In this document: in pieces, positions 10,851 through 19,602 of the stretch
How the letters are laid out: each line of letters begins with the position of its first letter
How positions within the stretch are numbered: the stretch's first letter is position 1
Assembly (NCBI GenBank): GCA_963823675.1
Contig: CAWGMT010000013.1
Coordinates: forward strand, 310,001-374,000
DNA from: CAWGMT01 sp963823675
GTDB lineage: Bacteria > Planctomycetota > Planctomycetia > Isosphaerales > Isosphaeraceae
DNA: 64,000 nucleotides
Direction: 5' to 3'
Program-made: the position numbers and the translations under genes
The notes under the pieces: model-generated
Databases searched by the model: none
What the model saw: the letters and a program-made list of their open reading frames with translations, nothing else
Told to the model about the DNA's origin: nothing

Positions 10851-10943
10851 CATCACGCTCCGCGTGATGTCCCGTCCCCAAAGTAGTCATCACGCTCCGC
10901 GTGATGTCCCGTCCCCAAAGTAGTCATCACGCTCCGCGTGATG
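10851..10943. repeat. triple 37-bp-period hairpin array
   Basis: The 19-base palindrome CATCACGCTCCGCGTGATG occurs at 10851, 10888 and 10925, exactly 37 bases apart, with identical 18-base spacers (TCCCGTCCCCAAAGTAGT) between them. It sits between the start of the PVC dehydrogenase gene and the end of the dimethylformamidase-like gene. A solo copy with the same flanks is at 46174. Three copies and a self-complementary unit argue against a CRISPR. Confidence 0.9.
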
Positions 10944-10955
10944 TTCGTGACTACA

Positions 10956-13421
10956 TCAGCCGTGGCCAGGCTTCACTCCAAAATGGTCCAGGACGTTCTT
11001 GATCAGCAAGGCGAATTTCGGGTCGTTGCCGAGCCCGCGGCCGGCGCTCACGGTGCCCGCGTGGAAGACGCGGCCGCCATGCGGGCGCTCCCAGTAGATC
11101 ATCTCCGCCGCCACGCCGATCGCGGAGCGCAGGGGCTCAACCACGACGGCATTCTGAAAGTAATCGTAAGGCGCGCCGCCCTTGACCCTCTGCCAGTCGG
11201 CAATGCCCTCGGCGATCAGCACAATCCCGGGCGGGTCGTCAACCGGCTCCTTGGCTCCCTCGGGTAGGGGCCGCGGCGCAATCTTCGCGAGCGTCGAGAT
11301 CCGCACGTCTCCCTCGTGGCCGATGACCTTGGGAAACCCGTTGCCGGGTGGAGCGCCACCGAACCGATCGCCCTCTTTCATGCCCACCTTGTGGGGCTCG
11401 TTGAAGAGGAAATGATCGGCCGCGACCGCACGATACGGACCGATCGCCTCGTCGCCCACCGAGTGCATCGAGCAGTATTCCAGGCCCAGTAGCGGCCACG
11501 CGGGATATCCGCACTCGCGAGCCATCCCCCCTTTGCGGCCATCCTGGCTGTGCCAGAGCTCGCCGTGACGGCCGGGTGCGACCTGCGAGCCGGGTGCGTA
11601 CATCTTGCGGCATTCCATGACCGAGGCATCGGCGTCAAAGCTGACGCGCCAGAACATCGTGTTGCCGGCAAGACAGACGACCGAGCCGCCGCGTCGCAGA
11701 TAGCGGGAGACGCTCTCATACGCCTCGGCCGACCAGTACTCGCTGTGGCCGACGATGAACAGCGTTTTGTAGCCGTCCAGAGCGCTCGGATCCTGGTGCA
11801 GGTCGAGGTCGCTCAAGACGTCGTAGGCATATCCCTCCTTCTCGAGCCACACCTCGGTCAGCCGATCGGTGTGGCAAAGATGGCTGTTGCGCCATTCCAG
11901 CGGGCCGTGGAAGGTATAAGGGCCCGCGACGGGCCATGGAAGCCGCATGCCCATCTGGAATGTCGACTGGCAGGCCTCGTGCATCCAGTAGAACGAATAA
12001 CGCGGAGGATTGCCCGGGCTGTTGACATAGGCGTGCTCGATGCTCTGGGCGACGCCCCGCCAGGTTTCGGCAAAAGGTGTCCCGGAGTACGCCTTCCACG
12101 TGTTGGTCGAGCACAGGAATGCGATCGGCGCTCGCGCGCGGCCCGGGGCTTTCGTCACGATAAAAAGCGCATGATACAGCCGCGGTTTGTCGTCATGGTT
12201 GAAGCGGATGCGGCCGGCGTAGATGCCCGAACGGGCATCGTCGGGGATCTTGACCGTGAACGTCGGCTGCCAGCGGCAGTCGTAGAGGTCGTCAGACGCA
12301 AGCCGCAGGCCATGTCCGCGTGTTCGGTCAGCGGCCGGCTCGTAGTCGGCGAACCGGGGCAGCGACGCATCAAAGCTCGGCCCGCCAATCATCCAGGTGC
12401 CCCGGTTGATGATCCGGCCGTGCCGCCGCTGGCCGCTCGAATCGGCAACCTGGTCCCCCTTCTCCTCAGCAAGCGGCCAGCAGCCTAGCAAGTTTGGGCC
12501 CTTCGCCGCATCCAATCCGCGGGCGCGGTGGCGCGCGACGATCTCGCGCTCATCGAGGGCCCTGCCGTAGATGGCCGGCATGGCGATATCTGCATCGAGG
12601 AACTGGTCCGCGAGCCCGTCGCGGCCGAGTGCTCCGATCCGCAGCGGAGTGAGCCCGGGGCGCACCGTCCCAGAAAACCGCCACCGCCCGGCCCGCCGGC
12701 CGTTGACCCACACCTCTTTAAACTGTCCATCAAAGACCGCCGCAACATGATGCCAGCGGCTCAGCTTCACGAACCGGCCGCCGCCGGCCGGCCGGGTCGG
12801 AGTAGGAACGGCCGGCGGTGTCGTTTCGGTCCGCGATACGACTCTCGACTCCGTGCGGTGCAGCCACTCCGGCCGCGGCGGACCGCCATCGCCGAGATAA
12901 AAGCCGACCGAGCCATCGCGGCGGACCGCCAGCGCGTAGCCGCCGCCTTCTGTCGCGTCGAACTGCCCCATCAATCCCTGTTCCCCGGCCAGGTCCCAGA
13001 GCCGCACCCAGCATTCCAGGCTGAGGGCAGGCAGGTTGCGATCGGGCGGGAGGCCCCGGTCGATATGGATGTATGAACCAGGGTGGATAGCCTGAGCCAC
13101 CGGCCGATCCACGGAGAAGGACTGAAGCACCTGGTCCCCATCGGGGCCTTCGGGGTCTGTACCGAGGCGGCAGATTTGAAACTCATACGGCATCGTACTA
13201 CTGACGAAGAAGCGAATGGTCCCCCCGGCGGGCACGCTCACGCGATCGGCGTAGGCGTGCACGCCCAAGAGCGGCAACGGCCGGTGCGGCGGGATCTCCG
13301 CCGGACTGGCGGCGACCGCCGCGTCCGCGCCGGTGGCCGGGCCGGCCGTGTGCGCGATCGCGCCCGCCGCCAAGGCCGCGCTGGCCGCTTTCATGAATTC
13401 CCGGCGGTCAGGTGGTCGCAT
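10956..13421 (-). CDS. Tat-exported N,N-dimethylformamidase large-subunit-like protein with LamG domain
   Basis: About 821 residues. The N-terminus has a Tat-type signal (DRREFMKAASAALAAGA). After a beta-rich domain, a LamG/concanavalin-like domain spans about residues 110-290 (LSLECWVRLWDLAGEQGL, WHHVAAVFDGQFKEVWVNG, LRIGALGRDG). The C-terminal 450 residues match the N,N-dimethylformamidase beta-subunit C-terminal family (FLCSTNTWKAYS, LHQDPSALDGYKTLFIVGHSEYWS cut here to GYKTLFIVGHSEYWS, RYLRRGGSVVCLAGNTMFWR). In characterised DMFases the large subunit carries a mononuclear iron held by two Tyr and one Glu; candidate Tyr residues are present but I could not align them exactly. No small-subunit gene is adjacent. 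ATG 13421 is chosen because it keeps the RR motif. The true substrate is unknown and need not be dimethylformamide. Confidence 0.7.
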   Translation of the reverse strand: MRPPDRREFMKAASAALAAGAIAHTAGPATGADAAVAASPAEIPPHRPLPLLGVHAYADRVSVPAGGTIRFFVSSTMPYEFQICRLGTDPEGPDGDQVLQSFSVDRPVAQAIHPGSYIHIDRGLPPDRNLPALSLECWVRLWDLAGEQGLMGQFDATEGGGYALAVRRDGSVGFYLGDGGPPRPEWLHRTESRVVSRTETTPPAVPTPTRPAGGGRFVKLSRWHHVAAVFDGQFKEVWVNGRRAGRWRFSGTVRPGLTPLRIGALGRDGLADQFLDADIAMPAIYGRALDEREIVARHRARGLDAAKGPNLLGCWPLAEEKGDQVADSSGQRRHGRIINRGTWMIGGPSFDASLPRFADYEPAADRTRGHGLRLASDDLYDCRWQPTFTVKIPDDARSGIYAGRIRFNHDDKPRLYHALFIVTKAPGRARAPIAFLCSTNTWKAYSGTPFAETWRGVAQSIEHAYVNSPGNPPRYSFYWMHEACQSTFQMGMRLPWPVAGPYTFHGPLEWRNSHLCHTDRLTEVWLEKEGYAYDVLSDLDLHQDPSALDGYKTLFIVGHSEYWSAEAYESVSRYLRRGGSVVCLAGNTMFWRVSFDADASVMECRKMYAPGSQVAPGRHGELWHSQDGRKGGMARECGYPAWPLLGLEYCSMHSVGDEAIGPYRAVAADHFLFNEPHKVGMKEGDRFGGAPPGNGFPKVIGHEGDVRISTLAKIAPRPLPEGAKEPVDDPPGIVLIAEGIADWQRVKGGAPYDYFQNAVVVEPLRSAIGVAAEMIYWERPHGGRVFHAGTVSAGRGLGNDPKFALLIKNVLDHFGVKPGHG

Positions 13422-13425
13422 CAAA

Positions 13426-13611
13426 GTGGTCCGTTGTCAGTGGTCCGTCGTCAGGTGTCAGTTGTGGGCGCCAGCCGAGGCTTGTACTGACTGTGCGCCT
13501 GGGACGCGAGTCACGGCTACTTGGCCGCGGGCATCAAGGAAGTAGTGATACGACCACGCGATTCAAGGGATCAGAAAACAACGGACACGGGACAACGGAC
13601 AACGGACAAAG
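13426..13611. repeat. intergenic spacer with degenerate ACAACGGAC-type repeats
   Basis: Both ends of this 187-base spacer carry imperfect tandem copies of a decamer: GTCCGTTGTCAGTGGTCCGT at 13428 onward, and ACAACGGACACGGGACAACG at 13578 onward. The two blocks are roughly reverse complements. A shorter relative (TGTCAGTTGTCAGTC) is at 39308-39322, just beyond the 3' end of a PVC gene. Confidence 0.6.
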
Positions 13612-14607
13612 TCACACCGCCGGTCCCAGCAACTCCTTGACCGCGTCCCGTTCCGCGATCAGCTCGGCGGCCGAGGCGTCGAGCCGCTGTCGGGCTTCGG
13701 AGTCGATCGGCAGGCCGGTCGCGACCGACCAGGCGGCTTTTCCTTTCGAGACCAGGGGCACGCTGTAGATCAAGCCCGCGGGAATGCCGTAGCTGCCGTC
13801 GGATACGACGCCCGCACTGAACCAGTCGCCGGGGGTTGTGGCAAAATGGAGCGACCGCACGGTGTCGATTGCGGCATTGGCAGCCGAGGCGGCCGACGAG
13901 GCGCCCCTCGCTTTGATCACGGCGCCGCCTCGCTTCGCCACCGTGGGGATAAACTCTTCGGTGAACCAACTCGGGCTCGCGATCACCTCGGTCGCGGGTT
14001 TGCCTCCGATCCGGGCGTTCTTGTAGTCGGGGTACTGGGTATCGCTGTGGTTGCCCCAGATCGTCATGCAGGAGACCTGGCTGACAGGCACGCCCGCCTT
14101 TTTGGCCAGCACGGCGGCGGCGCGGTTCTGGTCGAGGCGCGTCATGGCAAACCATCGGTCGGTGGGCACATCCGGCGCGTGCGAGCGGGCGATCAGGCAG
14201 TTGGTGTTACACGGGTTCGCCACGGCCAGAATGCGGACGTTCTTGCCGGCGGCTGCATTCACGGCCTTCCCCTGCCCCGTGAAAATCGGGCTGTTGGCCC
14301 GGATCAGATCGGCCCGCGACTGGCCCTCCTTGCGTGGCAGTCCGCCGACGAAGATGATCCAGTCCGCCCCTTCAAAAGCCCCCTCGGCCTTATCGGTCGC
14401 CCTGGTGCCGGCGAGCAGCGGAAAGGCACAATCCTCGAGTTCCATGAGCGTCCCGTTGAGCGCGGGAAGGATCGGCGTGATTTCGAGCAACTGAAGCGCC
14501 ACGGGCTGGTCCGGCCCGAACAGGGCGCCCGCTGCGATCCGAAACATCAAGGCGTAGCCGATCTGCCCTCCGGCTCCCGTCACGGCGACACGAATAGGCA
14601 CGGTCAT
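13612..14607 (-). CDS. mdh: malate dehydrogenase (NAD)
   Basis: Oxidises malate to oxaloacetate in the TCA cycle. 331 residues, of the type-2 (cytosolic-like) MDH class. NAD-binding glycine motif VTGAGGQIGYAL at 9-20. Substrate Arg92 and Arg98 (PRKEGQSR), catalytic Asp159 and Arg162 (LDQNR) and proton-relay His187 (WGNHSDTQYPD) are all present. The start is the ATG at 14607, about nine bases after GGAGGAG; longer frames upstream have no such site. It is transcribed divergently from the malic enzyme gene at 14946, with palindromic element copy 2 between them. The frame is intact, unlike many neighbours. Confidence 0.93.
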   Translation of the reverse strand: MTVPIRVAVTGAGGQIGYALMFRIAAGALFGPDQPVALQLLEITPILPALNGTLMELEDCAFPLLAGTRATDKAEGAFEGADWIIFVGGLPRKEGQSRADLIRANSPIFTGQGKAVNAAAGKNVRILAVANPCNTNCLIARSHAPDVPTDRWFAMTRLDQNRAAAVLAKKAGVPVSQVSCMTIWGNHSDTQYPDYKNARIGGKPATEVIASPSWFTEEFIPTVAKRGGAVIKARGASSAASAANAAIDTVRSLHFATTPGDWFSAGVVSDGSYGIPAGLIYSVPLVSKGKAAWSVATGLPIDSEARQRLDASAAELIAERDAVKELLGPAV

Positions 14608-14945
14608 GGTCGATGCTCCTCCGAAAAGTGTGAACTGTCTGGCCCTCATTCTAAGGGGAAACACGGGGCGCCGAAAGTGACGACCCGCGTGTGATCGGAG
14701 GCTACGAGGAATTCTCAACCACGAACAGCACGGCGCGACCGAGCCGCAGCCGGCGCGATTGTTTAACCCGGAGCCAACGGCGACGGCGTTCGCTGCTCCA
14801 CTCTAAACATTCGCCGTCGCCGTTGGCGCCGGGTTAAACAACGTTTGCCACCGAGAGATTTGCGCGGGCGCGATGAGGACTGCGATATGTTATTTCTATA
14901 TCCTAGTTATCATCTGCCGCCTGAACGGAACCCAGGAGTCGACCC
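14608..14945. other. divergent intergenic region, mdh / malic enzyme
   Basis: 338 bases containing palindromic element copy 2 (14761-14839). The AT-rich stretch TATGTTATTTCTATATCCTA (from 14886) is the only AT-rich DNA here and is a reasonable place for the malic enzyme promoter; that is inference. Confidence 0.45.
14761..14839. repeat. 79-bp palindromic element, copy 2
   Basis: Terminal inverted repeats of 28 bases with one mismatch: left arm GTTTAACCCGGAGCC then AACGGCGACGGCG, right arm its complement with GGCGCC in place of GGCTCC. The central 20-odd bases are unpaired (TTCGCTGCTCCACTCTAAAC). Same length as copy 3. Confidence 0.92.
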
Positions 14946-16646
14946 GTGATCGAATTCGAGACGACCACTGACCAGGCGACCGGCGAGGCCGTGGTGATGG
15001 TGCCGCTGTCGGGCCTGGCGCTGCTCGACACGCCGATATTCAACAAGGGGAGCGCGTTCCCCGAGGACGAGCGGATCGAATTCGGCCTGCACGGGCTGTT
15101 GCCGGCGCACGTCGGGTCGATCGACGAGCAGCTCGCGCGTCGCTACGGCGGCTTCCAGGCCAGGCGTACCGCGCTTCAGCAGCACATCTACCTCCGCGCC
15201 CTCCAGGACCGCAACGAGGTCCTCTTCTACCGGCTGGTCCGGGACCACATCGCCGAGATGATGTCGCTGATCTACACGCCGGTCGTGGGCGAGGCGTGCC
15301 AGCACTTCAGCCGGATCTACCGCAAGTCGCGCGGGCTGTTCCTTTCGTACGAGCATCGCAACGAGATTGACGCGATCCTGGCGAACCGGCCCTTTCGCGA
15401 GGTCGATGTGATTGTCGCGACCGACGGCGAGCGTATCCTCGGCCTGGGCGACCTGGGGGTCGGCGGCATGGGCATCCCGGTCGGCAAGCTCTCGTTGTAC
15501 ACCCTCTGCGGCGGCATCCATCCGGCCCGCACGTTGCCGATCCTGCTGGACGTCGGCACCGATAACCAGGAGGCATTGGCCGATCCGCTCTACCTCGGCT
15601 GGCGGCACGAGCGCGTGCGGGGCCAGGCGTATGACGACTTCATCGAGGCGTTCGTGCAGGCCGTCATCCGGGCCTTTCCCAACGTGTTGCTCCAGTGGGA
15701 AGACTTCGCCAAATCCAATGCGCGGCGCCTGCTTGATCGCTACCGAGACCGCCTTTGCACGTTCAACGACGACATCCAGGGCACGGCCGCGGTAGCAGTC
15801 GCCGCCATTCTTTCGGCCCTGAACGTCACCGGGACAAGGTTGCCCGACCAGCGGATCGTCATCGTCGGGGCGGGCTCGGCGGGGATCGGGATCAGCGACC
15901 AGATCGTCGCGGCGATGATTGCCGAGGGCCTCGCGGAGCGCGACGCCCTGGCGCGGCTCTGGCTGGTGGGCCGGTACGGGTTGCTCCACTCCGCGACGAC
16001 CGGCTTGCAGCCAATGCAAATGCACTACGCCCAGCCGCTCGAACGGATGGAGGGATGGGCGCGCGACGGCTCGGGAAATATCGCGCTCGAGGAGGTGATC
16101 GAACAAGTGAAGCCAACGGTGTTGATCGGGACCACGGGTCAGCCGGGGATGTTTACGGAGCAGGTCATCCGCGCGATGGCGCGCCATGTCGAGCGCCCGG
16201 CGATCTTCCCGCTCTCGAACCCGACCTCGCGGAGCGAGGCAGCGCCTGCCGACCTGATTGCCTGGACCGACGGCCGCGCGCTCGTGGCCACGGGTAGCCC
16301 CTTCCCGGAGGTTTCCCACGGCGGACGGAGGTTCCGGATCGCCCAGTGCAACAATGTCTACATCTTCCCCGGCGTCGGCCTGGGCGTGATCGCCGCGCGG
16401 GCCCGCCGCGTCTCCGACGCCATGTTCCTCGCCGCCGCCCGCGCGCTCGGCGCCGCCTCCCCGCGCGAATCGACCGCAATGCCGCGCTGTTTCCGCCGCT
16501 CGAAGAAATCACCCAGATCTCGCGCCGGATCGCCCTGGCCACCGCTGCGCAGGCCCAGCGCGAAGGCCTCGCGGAGCCAACCACGCCCGAAGAGCTCGAA
16601 CGCCGGGTGGACGCGGCGCGCTGGGACCTGCGCTATCCCAGGCTGA
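14946..16646 (+). CDS. NAD-dependent malic enzyme (frameshift near C-terminus)
   Basis: Converts malate to pyruvate and CO2; large-form bacterial/eukaryotic-type malic enzyme of about 560 residues. Signature segments: LYTPVVGEACQHF, the fumarate-site-like LFLSYEHRNEI, GERILGLGDLGVGGMGIP, QWEDFAKSNA with the metal-binding acids, CTFNDDIQGTAAVAVA, and the NAD loop IVGAGSAGIGIS. PLSNPTSRSE and CNNVYIFPGVGLG close the fold. At about 16465 the frame changes: the conserved C-terminus (FPPLEEITQISRRIALATAA) is in the +2 frame, so one base is missing. That frame runs on to 16873 with unlike sequence, so the true end is probably near 16646. GTG start at 14946, seven bases after AGGAG. Divergent to mdh, consistent with shared C4 metabolism. 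Confidence 0.88.
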   Translation: MIEFETTTDQATGEAVVMVPLSGLALLDTPIFNKGSAFPEDERIEFGLHGLLPAHVGSIDEQLARRYGGFQARRTALQQHIYLRALQDRNEVLFYRLVRDHIAEMMSLIYTPVVGEACQHFSRIYRKSRGLFLSYEHRNEIDAILANRPFREVDVIVATDGERILGLGDLGVGGMGIPVGKLSLYTLCGGIHPARTLPILLDVGTDNQEALADPLYLGWRHERVRGQAYDDFIEAFVQAVIRAFPNVLLQWEDFAKSNARRLLDRYRDRLCTFNDDIQGTAAVAVAAILSALNVTGTRLPDQRIVIVGAGSAGIGISDQIVAAMIAEGLAERDALARLWLVGRYGLLHSATTGLQPMQMHYAQPLERMEGWARDGSGNIALEEVIEQVKPTVLIGTTGQPGMFTEQVIRAMARHVERPAIFPLSNPTSRSEAAPADLIAWTDGRALVATGSPFPEVSHGGRRFRIAQCNNVYIFPGVGLGVIAARARRVSDAMFLAAARALGAASPRESTAMPRCFRRSKKSPRSRAGSPWPPLRRPSAKASRSQPRPKSSNAGWTRRAGTCAIPG

Positions 16647-17400
16647 GGCGGCAAAGCCGCGCCGATGAATGCCGCCGCTACACCCAAAGCGCGCCGCGAT
16701 GGCCGGCGTGTCGGCCACGTCCAGTACCGGGCCGTCAACGCCCGTCGAGCGCAGCCCCTGTAGAGATTCCCGTGATCCGACCGAGCGAAAGGCTCCCCGC
16801 GTTCGGCTTGTCTCCGACCGTCCTTTCCACGTTGTCAAGTCCCGAAAGAGCGCCAGAAGTTGCCGTAACCTGAATGGGCTCTTGTGCTTCCACGTTGCTC
16901 ACGGCTTCATCGAAATTGGCTTCGTTCGGCGCATTTTCGCGCATCCCCCTCGCCTCATCCCCGTGCTTCTCGACGCCTTCTGCATCGATAACGTCCGCTC
17001 GCTCGAGACGATCGTCCTCGCCATCTCCCGAACTGAGCGAGTCATCATTAGGGCGCCATGCTCGACACATACATGGCACATACTTGGCATAGTGGGCACG
17101 CTCTGGCGGGTGCCAAGTATGCACAGTATGTGCACAGTATGCGGTTGGACGCCCGGATAACCGGTCAAACTCACCGTCCCTGCCGGATCGAACGAACCGC
17201 TCCCGCCCCGGCTTCCGTCTTGACCCTCGCGTGTGCGACTTCTGCGATGACCGGCAGAACCGGGTGAAACCGCACGAACCCGATCGCTTTGACGTGAACC
17301 GGGCCACGGGTGACCTTTGAATTCGTTCAACACCGAACCCTGAATGTCTCGGCCGCTGCCGCTCGTGGTGTCGCAGTCACACACCTGCGATCAGGCCTGC
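16647..17400. other. gene-poor region with short inverted and direct repeats
   Basis: No convincing gene. A minus-strand frame at 16735-17307 is open for 190 codons but shows no domain. An 11-base inverted repeat CATACTTGGCA (17079-17089) / TGCCAAGTATG (17111-17121) is followed at once by two tandem copies of GCACAGTATG (17121-17130, 17132-17141). Confidence 0.5.
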
Positions 17401-18276
17401 TCAGCGGATACTCAGCGCAATATTGAGCTCCCGGATCGCCGCGGCGACCGACGAGCGCGCGCTTTGGTGGTGCGCTGCGTTGTGTGCCCCTGTTCCCACC
17501 ATGAGTTCCGTCCGGCTCAGCGTGTGGATGGCCTCACGGAGGATCTCGTCCGATCGCCGTTGCGGTAAGTTGCCCGCGCCGACGGCCAGACTCAGGCTCA
17601 CCGCGCCGGGAGACGTCGCCCCCAAATGGCGAAGTGCGGCCGCGATGTGCTCCATCGCTCGCACGCGATGCCCTTGGTAGTCGGCGTCGGCCTTGTGTAG
17701 TCGGGAGTGCACCGTGCGCAACAGCCCGATCGTGGCCTGGTCCGCCCCAGGCCGGCGTTGATTCACAGGCGTCGCCTCGCGTGGATGAGTCTTCCCGACC
17801 GGCCGGTTTTGATGGTGGTGTCGTCCCGTGGAGGTTCCCTCCGCCTGATCGGCCTTCTTGCCGCTCGTCGGATCCACTTGCCGCTGTCCCGAGCCGTCGT
17901 TGTGGGCCTGCGTCTGCGGCTTTGCCCTTGGCTGCCGAGCCATTGACCCTTGGCCGCGCTCCGGCCCGGTTTGGTACGCACCCGAGTGCAGTTGGCCCGC
18001 GCCCGAGTGCAGTTGAGAGTGCCCTCGCCTCGGCCTTGGCATGCTGTACATCTCATTGAGCATCATTTGCTCGAGCCAGAATTGCTGCATCATGTGCTGA
18101 TACTGCATTTCCGGTGTCATCATGTGGTGCGGCATTCCTTGCCCAGGTTGAAATTCACCAGGATGACCAGCCGCGCCCGGGTGGGTCACGCCTCGGCCTC
18201 CCGTGTGCTGGCCAAACGCTGGGCTGGCCAATACCAGAATTGCCGGCAGGAGAAAGACTCGTCGGTAGTTCATCAT
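17401..18276 (-). CDS. secreted His/Gln-rich planctomycete protein
   Basis: About 291 residues, function unknown. Starting at the ATG of MMNYRRVFLLPAILVLASPAFG gives a clean Sec signal; the longer frame to 18309 lacks support. The mature N-terminal half is low complexity: Gly/His/Met-rich (HMMTPEMQYQHMMQQF), then Arg/Gln/Ser/Gly. The last 110 residues form a compact helical region (LLRTVHSRLHKADADYQGHR, AMEHIAAALRHLG, SVAAAIRELNIALSIR). This resembles a short recurrent planctomycete helical module, by my recollection only. The His/Met-rich stretch could bind metal; that is inference. The gene stands alone between gene-poor regions. Confidence 0.6.
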   Translation of the reverse strand: MMNYRRVFLLPAILVLASPAFGQHTGGRGVTHPGAAGHPGEFQPGQGMPHHMMTPEMQYQHMMQQFWLEQMMLNEMYSMPRPRRGHSQLHSGAGQLHSGAYQTGPERGQGSMARQPRAKPQTQAHNDGSGQRQVDPTSGKKADQAEGTSTGRHHHQNRPVGKTHPREATPVNQRRPGADQATIGLLRTVHSRLHKADADYQGHRVRAMEHIAAALRHLGATSPGAVSLSLAVGAGNLPQRRSDEILREAIHTLSRTELMVGTGAHNAAHHQSARSSVAAAIRELNIALSIR

Positions 18277-18935
18277 TTTGACTCCTTCGCCGTTCGATCG
18301 GCCGATCAATCAGACACGATTCCGTCTGACGCACGAAAACGGCCGCTCCTCGTATCGAGCGCGGCCAACTAATGTCTAAGACGGATGCCGACCACCGGCT
18401 CAGCGCGACAGCGGAAGATTTTTCGAGAGGTGTCCGATTTGGCGTTTGTTTAACCACGAGAGGCACCAAGAGCACGAAACCGGAAAACGAATCGAGATTC
18501 AGAACTCACGTCGTTTTTCGTGTTTTTCGTGCCTTTCGTGGTTAATCTTCCGGTCCGGTCGGTCTGCTGAAAGGCGCCGCCGTCTTCGCTTCGCCCTGGT
18601 TGCTGCTCAGCCGTACGGGGGCGGTGAGAACGAAGTGAGATGTCGTGGTCGGGGTGGAGCGAATGCGGCCGCGAGACCGTCTGTAAGAAGTGGCAATTCT
18701 TCGGATGCGGCATGAGATCGTTTACTGGCCATTTGCGGTTGCGGGTTAACTCGGCGACTCGTCCGTCAGCTCGGACCTCCCGACCCCGGCGTTCCGCGAT
18801 CGAAACGTACGTCGGCGGGGCGGCCCGTGGCCCGGCACGAGTCTCGCGCCGTGGGCAACCGAGGCGAAGTGGGGTACAAGCGCCATGAATGAAGCCACGA
18901 AACGACCGCGCTGGGAGCAGGCCGGAGGAGGCCGA
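18277..18935. other. intergenic region with a 96-bp inverted repeat
   Basis: Contains the inverted repeat at 18450-18545, and at 18667-18704 a 38-base segment (GGCCGCGAGACCGTCTGTAA...) that recurs with a few mismatches at 20312-20350. No supported gene until the antitoxin ORF. Confidence 0.5.
18450..18545. repeat. imperfect long inverted repeat (TTAACCACGAAAGGCACGAAA type)
   Basis: Left arm TTAACCACGAGAGGCACCAA followed by GAGCACGAAAC; right arm GTTTTTCGTGTTTTTCGTGC followed by CTTTCGTGGTTAA. The arms are about 31-33 bases with a few mismatches around a 31-base centre. A transcript would fold into a long hairpin. Possible terminator or mobile repeat remnant. Confidence 0.75.
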
Positions 18936-19271
18936 ATGGCTGCCCGAATTATCGACCGAGGCCGAGGTCTCGAGCTGGAGGGGACGCGAGTCACCATCTA
19001 TCGCGTGATGGATTACGTCGGCGCCGGCGATCCGCCGAGCCGTAATGCCCAAGAGCGCGAGTTGACCGAGGCGCAGGTCCAGGAAGCGCTTGGATACATC
19101 GACACCCACCGAGACGAGGTCGAAGCCGCATACGACGTGATCCTCAAGCGTGTGAACGAGCCGAACCCGGACTGGGTCGGTGAGGAGTCCGCAACGACCT
19201 GGGAAGAGCTCCGACGTCGGATCGGAGCGCGATCCACCGGAGAGGCGGCCGATGTTGGTCCTCGGCGATAA
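18936..19271 (+). CDS. DUF433-family antitoxin-like protein
   Basis: About 111 residues from the ATG at 18936, which has GGAGGAGG seven bases upstream; a longer frame from 18885 is less well supported. The core (RIIDRGRGLELEGTRVTIYR, VMDYVGAGDPPS, LTEAQVQEALGYIDTHRDEV) is the DUF433 winged-helix fold seen in VapB-like antitoxins that precede DUF5615 PIN-like toxins. Its last 20 bases overlap the ATG of the toxin-like frame at 19252, the usual arrangement for translational coupling. The toxin is truncated, so this may be an orphan antitoxin. Role as an antitoxin is inferred from family and context. Confidence 0.7.
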   Translation: MAARIIDRGRGLELEGTRVTIYRVMDYVGAGDPPSRNAQERELTEAQVQEALGYIDTHRDEVEAAYDVILKRVNEPNPDWVGEESATTWEELRRRIGARSTGEAADVGPRR

Positions 19272-19602
19272 CGACGGGGGCGGTGCGGTTGCCGTACTTC
19301 GCCGCATCCTGGAATCGGCCGAGAATGTGGTTTGGCTCGATCTCGTGAACATCACGTTCACCGACTTCGAGGCTCTCGGATTGCCGCGTGACGCACCTGA
19401 CCGCCTTGTGTGGCAGACGTGCCGGGCGCCCGGGGACGTCAGAGCGACTCGCCGCGAGCAAGGAGCATTGCCCGCAACTCAAGCCGCCGCGTCTCATTCA
19501 TCCCGAGCACATAGACGGTTGCCCGGCCGACGGGTGAAAGGCCGGCAATCCAGAAGTTCCGAAACGCGAAGTGCCTGGCCCACTCATCACGACGGGGGTT
19601 GA
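19252..19602 (+). pseudogene. truncated DUF5615 (PIN-like) toxin
   Basis: The frame begins MLVLGDNDGGGAVAVLRRIL and continues to LGLPRDAPDRLVWQTC, which matches the N-terminal two thirds of the DUF5615/Mut7-C-like toxins that pair with DUF433 antitoxins. After about residue 63 the expected motif with a Thr/Asn-rich acidic C-terminus (as in ..VTANRN..) is replaced by Arg/Gln/Ala-rich junk (RATRREQGALPATQAAAS) that is antisense to the HNH gene end. So the toxin 3' end appears to have been lost at a junction near 19440. Probably non-functional. Confidence 0.6.

Noticed and set aside
10851..10943. Possible CRISPR array (37-bp period)
   Set aside because: Spacers are identical to each other and the repeat is a perfect palindrome; only three units and no cas genes.
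14910..16319. 469-residue minus-strand ORF opposite the malic enzyme
   Set aside because: Mirror frame of a well-supported gene; composition (Arg/Val/Asp-rich, His-rich) is typical of antisense GC-rich frames.
16735..17307. 190-residue minus-strand ORF
   Set aside because: No domain, Arg/Ser/Asp-rich composition, and the DNA has repeats that break up the frame in sense; probably chance.
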